Assembly: GCA_026545765.1 (NCBI GenBank)
Contig: JAIFAC010000051.1
Coordinates: forward strand, 124,001-188,000
DNA from: Plantago major
Lineage: Eukaryota; Streptophyta; Magnoliopsida; Lamiales; Plantaginaceae
DNA length: 64,000 nt
Direction: 5' to 3'
The notes under the pieces are model-generated. The model was not told the DNA's origin and made no database searches. It saw nothing but the letters and a program-made list of their open reading frames with translations. Made by a program: the position numbers and the translations under genes. This document shows positions 43,901-58,900 of the stretch, piece by piece (position 1 is the first letter of the stretch; every line of letters begins with the position of its first letter).

Positions 43901-46900
43901 CAATATGTGCGTAGAATAGGTTTCATACCACAAACCAAAACATGTGAATTAAATTTGACACAAACTAACTCTATCGAGTGTTTCACAAAAAATCGTGTAC
44001 TACCCCCTTTGAGTTTTATTGAAGACAAGAGGTCTCGGAAATACGTATTTAAATCGAGGTCCGATCAACCAAAATAGTTCAATATGTGCGTAGAATAGGT
44101 TTCATACCACAAACCAAAACATGTGAATAAAATTTGATACAAACTAACTCTCTCGAGTGATTCACAAAAAATCGTGTACTACCCCCTTTGAGTTTTATTG
44201 AAGACAAGAGGTCTCGGACATACGTTTTTAAATCGAGGTCCGATCAACCAAAATAGTTCAATGTGTGCGTAGAATAGGTTTCATACCACAAACCAAAACA
44301 TGTGAATAAAATTTGACACAAACTAACTCTATCGAGTGTTTCACAAAAAATCGTGTACTACCCCCTTTGAGTTTTATTGAAGACAAGAGGTCTCGAAAAT
44401 AGGTTTTTAAATCGAGGTCCGATCAACCAAAATAGTTCAGTATAAGTAGAATAGGTTTCATACCACAAACCATATCATGTGAATAAAATTTGACACAAAC
44501 TAACTCTATCGAGTGTTTCACAAAAAATCGTGTACTACCCCCTTCGAGTTTTATTGAAGACAAGAGGTCTCGAAAATACGTATTTAAATCGAGGTCCGAT
44601 CAACCAAAATAGTTCAATATGTGCGTAGAATAGGTTTCATACCACAAACCAAAACATGTGAATTAAATTTGACACAAACTAACTCTATCGAGTGTTTCAC
44701 AAAAAATCGTGTACTACCCCCTTTGAGTTTTATTGAAGACAAGAGGTCTCGAAAATACGTATTTAAATCGAGGTCCGATCAACCAAAATAGTTCAATATG
44801 TGCGTAGAATAGGTTTCATACCACAAACCAAAACATGTGAATAAAATTTGATACAAACTAACTCTCTCGAGTGATTCACAAAAAATCGTGTACTACCCCC
44901 TTTGAGTTTTATTGAAGACAAGAGGTCTCGGACATACGTTTTTAAATCGAGGTCCGATCAACCAAAATAGTTCAATGTGTGTGTAGAATAGATTTCATAC
45001 CACAAACCAAAACATGTGAATAAAATTTGACACAAACTAACTCTATCGAGTGTTTCACAAAAAATCGTGTACTACCCCCTTTGAGTTTTATTGAAGACAA
45101 GAGGTCTCGGAAATACGTTTTTAAATCGAGGTCCGATCAACCAAAATAGTTCAATATGTGCGTAGAATAGGTTTCACACCACAAACCAAAACATGTGAAT
45201 AAAATTTGACACAAACTAACTCTATCGGGTGTTTCACAAAAAATCGTGTACTACCCCTTTGAGTTTTATTGAAGACAAGAGGTCTCGGAAATACGTTTTT
45301 AAATCGATGTCCGATCAACCAAAATAGTTCAATATGTGTGTAGAATACATTTCATACCACAAACCAAAACATGTGAATAAAATTTGACACAAACTAACTC
45401 TATCGAGTGTTTCACAAAAAATCGTGTACTACCCCTTTGAGTTTTATTGAAGACAAGAGGTCTCGGAAATACGTTTTTAAATCGAGGTCCGATCAACCAA
45501 AATAGTTCAATATGTGCGTAGAATAGGTTTCACACCACAAACCAAAACATTGAATAAAATTTGACACAAACTAACTCTATCGAGTGTTTCACAAAAAATC
45601 GTGCACTACCCCCTTTGAGTTTTATTGAAGTCAAGAGGTCTCGGAAATACGTTTTTAAATCGTGGTTCGATCAACCAAAATAGTTCAATATGTGCGTAGA
45701 ATAGGTTTCATACCACAAACCAAAACATGTGAATAAAATTTGACACAAACTAACTCTATCGAGTGTTTCACAAAAAATCGTGTACTACCCCCTTTGAGTT
45801 TTATTGAAGACAAGAGGTCTCGGAAATACATTTTTAAATCGAGGTCCGATCAACCAAAATGGTTCAATATGTGTGTAGAATAGGTTTCATACCACAAACC
45901 AAAACATGTGAAAAAAATTTGACACAAACTAACTCTATCGAGTGTTTCACAAAAAATCGTATACTACCTCCTTTGAGTTTTATTGAAGACAAGAGGTCTC
46001 GGAAATACGTTTTTAAATCGAGGTCCGATCAACCAAAATAGTTCAATATGTGCGTAGAATAGGTTTCACACCACAAACCAAAACATTGAATAAAATTTGA
46101 CACAAACTAACTCTATCGAGTGTTTCACAAAAAATCGTTTACTACCCCCTTTGAGTTTTATTGAAGTCAAGAGGTCTCGGAAATACGTTTTTAAATCGAG
46201 GTCCGATCAACCAAAATAGTTCAATATGTGTGTAGAATAGGTTTCACACCACAAACCAAAACATGTGAATAAAATTTGACACAAACTAACTCTATCGAGT
46301 GTTTCACAAAAAATCGTGTACTACCCCCTTTGAGTTTTATTGAAGTCAAGAGGTCTCGGAAATACGTTTTTAAATCGAGGTCCGATCAACCAAAATAGTT
46401 CAATATGTGCGTAGAATAGGTTTCACACCACAAACCAAAACATTGAATAAAATTTGACACAAACTAACTCTATCGAGTGTTTCACAAAAAATCGTGCACT
46501 ACCCCCTTTGAGTTTTATTGAAGTCAAGAGGTCTCGGAAATACGTTTTTAAATCGTGGTTCGATCAACCAAAATAGTTCAATATGTGCGTAGAATAGGTT
46601 TCATACCACAAACCAAAACATGTGAATAAAATTTGATACAAACTAACTCTCTCGAGTGATTCACAAAAAATCGTGTACTACCCCATTTGAGTTTTATTGA
46701 AGACAAGAGGTCTCGGACATACGTTTTTAAATCGAGGTCCGATCAACAAAAATAGTTCAATGTGTGCGTAGAATAGGTTTCATACCACAAACCAAAACAT
46801 GTGAATAAAATTTGACACAAACTAACTCTATCGAGTGTTTCACAAAAAATCGTGTACTACCCCCTTTGAGTTTTATTGAAGACAAGAGGTCTCGGAAATA

Positions 46901-49900
46901 CATTTTTAAATCGAGGTCCGATCAACCAAAATGGTTCAATATGTGTGTAGAATAGATTTCATACCACAAACCAAAACATGTGAATAAAATTTGACACAAA
47001 CTAAATCTATCGAGTGTTTCACAAAAAATCGTGTACTACCTCCTTTGAGTTTTATTGAAGACAAGAGGTCTCGGAAATACGTTTTTAAATCGAGGTCCGA
47101 TCAACCAAAATAGTTCAATATGTGCGTAGAATAGGTTTCACACCACAAACCAAAACATTGAATAAAATTTGACACAAACTAACTCTATCGAGTGTTTCAC
47201 AAAAAATCGTGCACTATACCCCCTTTGAGTTTTATTGAAGACAAGAGATCTCGGAAATACGTTTTTAAATCGAGGTCCGATCAACCAAAATTGTTCAATA
47301 TGTGCGTAGAATAGGTTTCATACCACAAACCAAAACATGTGAATAAAATTTGACACAAACTAACTCTATCGAGTGTTTCACAAAAAATCGTGCACTACCC
47401 CCTTTGAGTTTTATTGAAGTCAAGAGGTCTCGGAAATACGTTTTTAAATCTAGGTTCGATCAACCAAAATAGTTCAATATGTGCGTAGAATAGGTTTCAT
47501 AACACAAACCATATCATGTGAATAAAATTTGACACAAACTAACTCTATCGAGTGTTTCACAAAAAATCGTGTACTATACCCCCTTTGAGTTTTATTGAAG
47601 ACAAGAGATCTCGGAAATACGTTTTTAAATCGAGGTCCGATCAACCAAAATAGTTCAACATGTGCGTAGAATAGGTTTCATACCACAAACCAAAACATGT
47701 GAATAAAATTTGACACAAACTAACTCTATCGAGTGTTTCACAAAAAATCGTGTACTACCCCCTTTGAGTTTTATTGAAGACAAGAGGTCTCGGAAATACA
47801 TTTTTAAATCGAGGTCCGATCAACCAAAATAGTTCAATATGTGCGTAGAATAGGTTTCACACCACAAACCAAAACATGTGAATAAAATTTGACACAAACT
47901 AACTCTATCGAGTGTTTCACAAAAATCGTGTACTACCCCTTTGAGTTTTATTGAAGACAAGAGGTCTCGGAAATACGTTTTTAAATCGAGGTCCGATCAA
48001 CCAAAATAGTTCAATATGTGTGTAGAATACGTTTCATACCACAAACCAAAACATGTGAATAAAATTTGACACAAACTAACTCTATCGAGTGTTTCACAAA
48101 AAATCGTGTACTACCCTCTTTGAGTTTTGTTGAAGTCAAGAGGTCTCGGAAATACGTTTTTAAATCGAGGTTCGATCAACCAAAATAGTTCAATATGTGC
48201 GTAGAATAGGTTTCATACCACAAATCAAAACATGTGAATAAAATTTGATACAAACTAACTCTCTCGAGTGATTCACAAAAAATCGTGTACTACCCCTTTG
48301 AGTTTTATTGAAGACAAGAGGTCTCGGACATACATTTTTAAATCGAGGTCCGATCAACCAAAATAGTTAAATGTGTGCGTAGAATAGGTTTCATACCACA
48401 AACCAAAGCATGTGAATAAAATTTAACACGAACTAACTCTATCGAGTGTTTCACAAAAAATCGTGTACTACCCCCTTTGAGTATTATTGAAGACAAGAGG
48501 TCTCGGAAATAGGTTTTTAAATCGAGGTCCGATCAACCAAAATTGTTCAATATGTGTGTAGAATAGATTTCATACCACAAACCAAAACATGTGAATAAAA
48601 TTTGACACAAACTAAATCTATCGAGTGTTTCACAAAAAATCGTGTACTACCTCCTTTGAGTTTTATTGAAGACAAGAGGTCTCGGAAATACGTTTTTAAA
48701 TCGAGGTCCGATCAACCAAAATAGTTCAATATGTGCGTAGAATAGGTTTCATACCACAAACCAAAACATGTGAATAAAATTTGACACAAACTAACTCTAT
48801 CGAGTGTTTCACAAAAAATCGTGTACTATACCCCCTTTGAGTTTTATTGAAGACAAGAGATCTCGGAAATACGTTTTTAAATCGAGGTCCGATCAACCAA
48901 AATAGTTCAATATGTGCGTAGAATAGGTTTCATACCACAAACCATATCATGTGAATAAAATTTGACACAAACTAACTCTATCGAGTGTTTCACAAAAAAT
49001 CGTGTACTACCCCCTTTGAGTTTTATTGAAGACAAGAGGTCTCGGAAATACGTTTTTAAATCGATGTTCGATCAACCAAAATAGTTCAATATAAAGTAGA
49101 ATAGGTTTCATACCACAAACCATATCATGTGATTAAAATTTGACACAAACTAACTCTATCGAGTGTTTCACAAAAAATCGTGTACTATACCCCCTTTGAG
49201 TTTTATTGAAGACAAGAGATCTCGGAAATACGTTTTTAAATCGAGGTCCGATCAACCAAAATAGTTCAATATGTGCGTAGAATAGGTTTCATACCACAAA
49301 CCATATCATGTGAATAAAATTTGACACAAACTAACTCTATCGAGTGTTTCACAAAAAATCGTGTACTACCCCTTTGAGTTTTATTGAAGACAAGAGGTCT
49401 CGGAAATACATTTTTAAATCGAGGTCCGATCAACCAAAATAGTTCAATATGTGCGTAGAATAGGTTTCACACCACAAACCAAAACATGTGAATAAAATTT
49501 GACACAAACTAACTCTATCGAGTGTTTCACAAAAAATCGTGTACTACCCCTTTGAGTTTTATTGAAGACAAGAGGTCTCGGAAATACGTTTTTAAATCGA
49601 GGTCCGATCAACCAAAATAGTTCAATATGAATGTAGAATAGGTGTCATACCACAAACCAAAACATGTGAATAAAATTTGACACCAACTAACTCTATCGAG
49701 TGTTTCGCAAAAATCGTGTACTACCTCTTTGAGTTTTATTGAAGACAAGAGGTCTGAAATACGTTTTTAAATCGAGGTTCGATCAACCAAAATAGTTCAA
49801 TATGTGCGTAGAATAGGTTTCATACCACAAACCAAAACATGTGAATAAAATTTGATACAAACTAACTCTCTCGAGTGATTCACAAAAAATCGTGTACTAC

Positions 49901-52900
49901 CCCCTTTGAGTTTTATTGAAGACAAGAGGTCTCGGACATACGTTTTTAAATCGAGGTCCGATCAACCTAAATAGTTAAATGTGTGCGTAGAATAGGTTTC
50001 ATACCACAAACCAAAACATGTGAATAAAATTTAACACGAACTAACACTATCGAGTGTTTCACAAAAAATGGTGCACTACCCCCTTTGAGTTTTATTGAAG
50101 TCAAGAGGTCTCGGAAATACGTTTTTAAATCTAGGTTCGATCAACCAAAATAGTTCAATATAAAAGTAGAATAGGTTTCATAACACAAACCATATCATGT
50201 GAATAAAATTTGACACAAACTAACTCTATCGTGTGTTTCACAAAAAATCGTGTACTATACCCCCTTTGAGTTTTATTGAAGACAAGAGGTCTCGGAAATA
50301 CGTTTTTAAATCGAGGTCCGATCAACCAAAATAGTTCAATATGTGCGTAGAATAGGTTTCATACCACAAACCAAAACATGTGAATAAAATTTGACACAAA
50401 CTAACTCTATCGAGTGTTTCACAAAAAATCGTGCACTACCCCCTTTGAGTTTTATTGAAGTCAAGAGGTCTCGGAAATACGTTTTTAAATCGAGGTTCGA
50501 TCAACCAAAATAGTTCAATATGTGCGTAGAATAGGTTTCATAACACAAACCATATCATGTGAATAAAATTTGACACAAACTAACTCTATCGAGTGTTTCA
50601 CAAAAAATCGTGTACTACCCCCTTTGAGTTTTATTGAAGACAAGAGATCTCGGAAATACGTTTTTAAATCGAGGTCCGATCAACCAAAATAGTTCAATAT
50701 GTGCGTAGAATAGGTTTCATACCACAAACCAAAACATGTGAATAAAATTTGACACAAACTAACTCTATCGAGTGTTTCACAAAAAATCGTGTACTACCCC
50801 TTTGAGTTTTATTGCAGACAAAAGGTCTCGGAAATACATTTTTAAATCGAGGTCCGATCAACCAAAATAGTTCAATATGTGCGTAGAATAGGTTTCACAC
50901 CACAAACCAAAACATGTGAATAAAATTTGACACAAACTAACTCTATCGAGTGTTTCACAAAAATCGTGTACTACCCCTTTGAGTTTTATTGAAGACAAGA
51001 GGTCTCGGAAATACGTTTTTAAATCGAGGTCCGATCAACCAAAATAGTTCAATATGTGTGTAGAATACGTTTCATACCACAAACCAAAACATGTGAATAA
51101 AATTTGACACAAACTAACTCTATCGAGTGTTTCACAAAAAATCGTGTACTACCCTCTTTGAGTTTTATTGAAGTCAAGAGGTCTCGGAAATACGTTTTTA
51201 AATCGAGGTTCGATCAACCAAAATAGTTCAATATGTGCGTAGAATAGGTTTCATACCACAAACCAAAACATGTGAATAAAATTTGATACAAACTAACTCT
51301 CTCGAGTGATTCACAAAAAATCGTGTACTACCCCCTTTGAGTTTTATTGAAGACAAGAGGTCTCGGACATACGTTTTTAAATCGAGGTCCGATCAACCTA
51401 AATAGTTAAATGTGTGCGTAGAATAGGTTTCATACCACAAACCAAAACATGTGAATAAAATTTAACACGAACTAACTCTATCGAGTGTTTCACAAAAAAT
51501 CGTGCACTACCCCCTTTGAGTTTTATTGAAGTCAAGAGGTCTCGGAAATACGTTTTTAAATCGAGGTTCGATCAACCAAAATAGTTCAATATGTGCGTAG
51601 AATAGGTTTCATAACACAAACCATATCATGTGAATAAAATTTGACACAAACTAACTCTATCGAGTGTTTCACAAAAAATCGTGTACTATACCCCCTTTGA
51701 GTTTTATTGAAGACAAGAGATCTCGGAAATACGTTTTTAAATCGAGGTCCGATCAACCAAAATTGTTCAATATGTGCGTAGAATAGGTTTCATACCACAA
51801 ACCAAAACATGTGAATAAAATTTGACACAAACTAACTCTATCGAGTGTTTCACAAAAAATCGTGCACTACCCCCTTTGAGTTTTATTGAAGTCAAGAGGT
51901 CTCGGAAATACGTTTTTAAATCTAGGTTCGATCAACCAAAATAGTTCAATATGTGCGTAGAATAGGTTTCATAACATAAACCATATCATGTGAATAAAAT
52001 TTGAGACAAACTAACTCTATCGAGTGTTTCACAAAAAATCGTGTACTATACCCCCTTTGAGTTTTATTGAAGACAAGAGATGTCGGAAATACGTTTTTAA
52101 ATCGAGGTTCGATCAACTAAAATAGTTCAATATGTGCGTAGAATAGGTTTCATACCACAAATCATATCATGTGAATAAAATTTGACACAAACTAACTCTA
52201 TCGAGTGTTTCACAAAAAATCGTGTACTACCCCTTTTGAGTTTTATTGAAGACAAGAGGTCTCGGAAATACGTTTTTAAATCGAGGTTCGATCAACCAAA
52301 ATAGTTCAATATGTGCGTAGAATAGGTTTCATAACACAAACCATATCATGTGAATAAAATTTGACACAAACTAACTCTATCGAGTGTTTCACAAAAAATC
52401 GTGTACTACCCCCTTTGAGTTTTATTGAAGACAAGAGCTCTTGGAAATACATTTTTAAATCGATGTTCGATCAACAAAAAGAGTTCAATATGTGCGTAGA
52501 ATAGGTTTTATACCACAAACCATATAATGTGAATAAAATTTGACACAAACTAACTCTATCGAGTGTTTCACAAAAAAATCGTGTACTACCCCCTTAGAGT
52601 TTTATTGAAGACAAGAGGTCTCGGAAATACGTTTTTAAATCGAGGTCCGATCAACCAAAATAGTTCAACATGTGCATAGAATAGGTTTCATACCACAAAC
52701 CAAAACATGTGAATAAAATTTGACACAAACTAACTCTATCGAGTGTTTCACAAAAAATCGTGTACTACCCCCTTTGAGTTTTATTGAAGACAAGAGGTCT
52801 CGGAAATACATTTTTAAATCGAGGTCCGATCAACCAAAATAGTTCAATATGTGCGTAGAATAGGTTTCACACCACAAACCAAAACATGTGAATAAAATTT

Positions 52901-55900
52901 GACACAAACTAACTCTATCGAGTGTTTCACAAAAAATCGTGTACTACCCCTTTGAGTTTTATTGAAGACAAGAGGTCTCGGAAATACGTTTTTAAATCGA
53001 GGTCTGATCAACCAAAATAGTTCAATATGTATGTAGAATAGGTTTCATACCACAAACCAAAACATGTGAATAAAATTTGACACAAACTAACTCTATCGAG
53101 TGTTTCACAAAAAATCGTGTACTACCCCCTTTGAGTTTTATTGAAGACAAGAGGTCTCGGAAATACATTTTTAAATCGAGGTCCGATCAACCAAAATAGT
53201 TCAATATGTGCGTAGAATAGGTTTCACACCACAAACCAAAACATTGAATAAAATTTGACACAAACTAACTCTATCGAGTGTTTCACAAAAAATCGTGCAC
53301 TACCCTCTTTGAGTTTTATTGAAGTCAAGAGGTCTCGGAAATACGTTTTTAAATCGTGGTTCGATCAACCAAAATAGTTCAATATGTGCGTAGAATAGGT
53401 TTCATACCACAAACCAAAACATGTGAATAAAATTTGATACAAACTAACTCTCTCGAGTGATTCACAAAAAATCGTGTACTACCCCCTTTGAGTTTTATTG
53501 AAGACAAGAGGTCTCGGACATACGTTTTTAAATCGAGGTCCGATCAACCTAAATAGTTAAATGTGTGCGTAGAATAGGTTTCATACCACAAACCAAAACA
53601 TGTGAATAAAATTTAACACGAACTAACTCTATCGAGTGTTTCACAAAAAATCGTGCACTACCCCCTTTGAGTTTTATTGAAGTCAAGAGGTCTCGGAAAT
53701 ACGTTTTTAAATCGAGGTTCGATCAACCAAAATAGTTCAATATGTGCGTAGAATAGGTTTCATACCACAAACCATATCATGTGATTAAAATTTGACACAA
53801 ACTAACTCTATCGAGTGTTTCACAAAAAATCGTGTACTATACCCCCTTTGAGTTTTATTGAAGACAAGAGATCTCGGAAATACGTTTTTAAATCGAGGTC
53901 CGATCAACCAAAATAGTTCAATATGTGCGTAGAATAGGTTTCATACCACAAACCAAAACATGTGAATAAAATTTGACACAAACTAACTCTATCGAGTGTT
54001 TCACAAAAAATCGTGCACTACCCCCTTTGAGTTTTATTGAAGACAAGAGGTCTCGGACAACGTTTTTAAATCGAGGTCCGATCAACCAAAATAGTTCAAT
54101 GTGTGCGTAGAATAGGTTTCATACCACAAACCAAAACATGTGAATAAAATTTGACACAAACTAACTCTATCGAGTGTTTCACAAAAAATCGTGTACTACC
54201 CCTTTGAGTTTTATTGAAGACAAGAGGTCTTGGAAATACGTTTTTAAATCGAGGTCCGATCAACCAAAATAGTTCAATATGTCCGTAGAATAGGTTTCAC
54301 ACCACAAAGCAAAACATGTGAATAAAATTTGACACAAACTAACTCTATCGAGTGTTTCACAAAAAATCGTGTACTACCCCCTTTGAGTTTTATTGAAGAC
54401 ACGAGGTCTCGAAATTACGTTTTTAAATCGATGTTCGATCAACCAAAATAGTTCAATATGTGCGTAGAATAGGTTTCATACCACAAAACAAAACATGTGA
54501 ATAAAATTTGATACAAACTAACTCTATCGAGTGTTTCACAAAAATAGTTTACTACCCCAGTGAGTTTTATTGAAGACAAGAGGTCTAGGACGGAATACGT
54601 TTTTAAATCGAGGACCGATCAACCAAAATAGTTCAATATGTGCGTAGAATAGGTTTCATACCACAAACCAAAACATGTGAATAAAATTTGACACAAACTA
54701 AGTATATCGAGTGTTTCACAAAAAATCGTGTACTACCCCCTTTGAGTTTTATTGAAGACAAGAGGTCTCGGAAAGACGATTTTAAATCGAGGTCCGATCA
54801 ATCAAAATAGTTCAATATGTGCGTAGAATAGGTTTCATACCACAAACCATATCATGTGAATAAAACTTGACACAAACTAACTCTATCGAGTGTTTCACAA
54901 AAAATCGTGTACTATACCCCTTTGAGTTTTATTGAAGACAAGAGGTCTCGAAATACGCTTTTAAATCGAGGTCCGATCAACCAAAATAGTTCAATATAAA
55001 GTAGAATAGGTTTCATACCACAAACCAAAACATGTGAATAAAATTTGACACAAACTAACTCTATCGAGTGTTTCACAAAAAATCGTGCACTACCCCCTTT
55101 GAGTTTTATTGAAGTCAAGAGGTCTCGGAAATACGTTTTTAAATCTAGGTTCGATCAACCAAAATAGTTCAATATGTGCGTAGAATAGGTTTCATAACAT
55201 AAACCATATCATGTGAATAAAATTTGAGACAAACTAACTCTATCGAGTGTTTCACAAAAAATCGTGTACTATACCCCCTTTGAGTTTTATTGAAGACAAG
55301 AGGTCTCGGAAATACGTTTTTAAATCGAGGTTCGATCAACCAAAATAGTTCAATATGTGCGTAGAATAGGTTTCATACCACAAACCATATCATGTGAATA
55401 AAATTTGACACAAACTAACTCTATCGAGTGTTTCACAAAAAATCGTGTACTACCCCTTTTGAGTTTTATTGAAGACAAGAGGTCTCGGAAATACGTTTTT
55501 AAATCGAGGTTCGATCAACCAAAATAGTTCAATATGTGCGTAGAATAGGTTTCATAACACAAACCATATCATGTGAATAAAATTTGACACAAACTAACTC
55601 TATCGAGTGTTTCACAAAAAATCGTGTACTACCCCCTTTGAGTTTTATTGAAGACAAGAGCTCTTGGAAATACATTTTTAAATCGATGTTCGATCAACCA
55701 AAAGAGTTCAATATGTGCGTAGAATAGGTTTCATACCACAAACCATATAATGTGAATAAAATTTGACACAAACTAACTCTATCGAGTGTTTCACAAAAAA
55801 TCGTGTACTACCCCCTTTGAGTTTTATTGAAGACAAGAGGTCTCGGAAATACGTTTTTAAATCGAGGTCCGATCAACCAAAATAGTTCAATATGTGCGTA

Positions 55901-58900
55901 GAATAGGTTTCATACCACAAACCAAAACATGTGAATAAAATTTGACACAAACTAACTCTATCGAGTGTTTCACAAAAAATCGTGTACTACCCCCTTTGAG
56001 TTTTATTGAAGACAAGAGGTCTCGGAAATACGTTTTTAAATCGATGTCCGATCAACCAAAATAGTTCAATATGTGCGTAGAATAGGTTTCATACCACAAA
56101 CCAAAACATGTGAATAAAATTTGACACAAACTAACTCTATCGAGTGTTTCACAAAAAATCGTGTACTACCCCTTTGAGTTTTATTGAAGACAAGAGGTCT
56201 CGGAAATACGTTTTTAAATCGATGTTCGATCAACCAAAATAGTTCAATATGTGTGTAGAATAGGTTTCATACCACAAACCAAAACATGTGAATAAAATTT
56301 GATACAAACTAACTCTATCGAGTGTTTCACAAAAAATCGTGTACTACCCCCTTTGAGTTTTATTGAAGACAAGAGGTCTCGGAAATACGTATTTAAATCG
56401 AGGTCCGATAAACCAAAATAGTTCAATACGTGCGTAGAATAGGTTTCAAACCACAAACCAAAACATGTGAATAAAATTTGACACAAACTAACTCTATCGA
56501 GTGTTTCACAAAAAATCGTGTACTACCCCTTTGAGTTTTATTGAAGACAAGAGGTCTCGGAAATACGTTTTTAAATCGATGTTCGATCAACCAAAATAGT
56601 TCAATATGTGCGTAGAATAGGTTTCATACCACAAACCAAAAGATGTAAATAAAATTTGATACAAACTAACTCTATCGAGTGTTTCACAAAAAATCGTGTA
56701 CTACCCCCTTTGAGTTTTATTGAAGACAAGAGGTCTCGGAAATACGTATTTAAATCGACGTCCGATCAACCAAAATAGTTCAATACGTGCGTAGAATAGG
56801 TTTCAAACCACAAACCAAAACATGTGAATAAAATTTGACACAAACTAACTCTATCGAGTGTTTCACAAAAAATCGTGTACTACCCCCTTTGAGTTTTATT
56901 GAAGACAAGAGGTCTCGGAAATACGTTTTTAAATCGATGTTCGATCAACCAAAATAGTTCAATATGTGCGTAGAATAGGTTTCATACCACAAACCATATC
57001 ATGTGAATAAAATTTGACACAAACTAACTCTATCGAGTGTTTCACAAAAAATCGTGTACTACCCCCTTTGAGTTTTATTGAAGACAAGAGGTCTCGGACA
57101 TACGTTTTTAAATCGAGGTCCGATCAACCAAAATAGTTCAATATGTGCGTAGAATAGGTTTCATACCACAAACCAAAACATGTGAATAAAATTTGACACA
57201 AACTAACTCTATCGAGTGTTTCACAGTGTACTACCGCCTTTGAGTTTTATTGAAGACAAGAGGTCTCGGAAATACATTTTTAAATCGAGGTCCGATCAAC
57301 CAAAATAGTTCAATATGTGCTTAGAATAGGTTTCATACCACAAACCAAAACATGTGAATAAAATTTGACACAAATTAACTCTATCGAGTGTTTCACAAAA
57401 AATCTTGTACTACCCCCTTTGAGTTTTATTGAAGACAAGAGGTCTCGGAAATACGTTTTTAAATCGAGGTCCGATCAACCAAAATAGTTCAATATGTGCT
57501 TATAATAGGTTTCATACCACAAACCAAAACATGTGAATAAAATTTGACACAAACTAACTCTATCGAGTGTTTCACAAAAAATCGTGTACTACCCCCTTTG
57601 AGTTTTATTGAAGACAAGAGGTCTCGGAAATACGTTTTTAAATCGAGGTTTGAACAACCAAAATAGTTCAATATGTGCGTAGAATAGGTTTCATACCACA
57701 AACCAAAACATGTGAATAAAATTTGACACAAACTAACTCTATCGAGTGTTTCACAAAAAATCGTGTACAACCCCCTTTGAGTTTTATTGAAGACAAGAGG
57801 TCTCGGAAATACGTTTTTAAATCGAGGTCCGATCAACCAAAATAGTTCAATATGTGCGTAGAATAGGTTTCATACCACAAACCAAAACATGTGAATAAAA
57901 TTTGACACAAACTAACTCTATCGAGTGTTTCACAAAAAATCGTGTACTACCCCCTTTGAGTTTTATTGAAGACAAGAGGTCTCGGAAATACGTTTTTAAA
58001 TCGATGTTCGATCAACCAAAATAGTTCAATATGTGCGTAGAATAGGTTTCATACCACAAACCATATCATGTGAATAAAATTTGACACAAACTAACTCTAT
58101 CGAGTGTTTCACAAAAATCGTGTAATATCCCCTTTGAGTTTTATTGAAGACAAGAGGTCTCGGAAATACGTATTTAAATCGAGGTCCGATCAACCAAAAT
58201 AGTTCAATATGTGCGTAGAATAGGTTTCATACCACAAACCAAAACATGTGAATAAAATTTGACACAAACTAACTCTATCGAGTGTTTCACAAAAAATCGT
58301 GTACTACCCCCTTTGAGTTTTATTGAAGACAAGAGGTCTCGTAAATACGTTTTTTAATCGAGGTTCGATCAACCAAAATAGTTCAATATAAAAGTAGAAT
58401 AGGTTTCATACCACAAACCATATCATGTGAATAAAATTTGACACAAACTAACTCTATCGAGTGTTTCACAAAAAATCGTGTACTATACCCCTTTGAGTTT
58501 TATTGAAGACAAGAGGTCTCGGAAATACGTTTTTAAATCGAGGTTCGATCAACCAAAATAGTTCAATATGTGCGTAGAATAGGTTTCATACCACAAACCA
58601 TATCATGTGAATAAAATTTGACACAAACTAACTCTATCGAGTGTTTCACAAAAAATCGTGTACTACCCCTTTGAGTTTTATTGAAGACAAGAGGTCTCGG
58701 AAATACGTTTTTAAATCGATGTTCGATCAACCAAAATAGTTCAATATGTGCGTAGAATAGGTTTCATACCACAAACCATATCATGTGAATAAAATTTGAC
58801 ACAAACTAACTCTATCGAGTGTTTCACAAAAAATCGTGTACTACCCCATTTGAGTTTTATTGAAGACAAGTGGTCTTGGAAATATATTTTTAAATCGAGG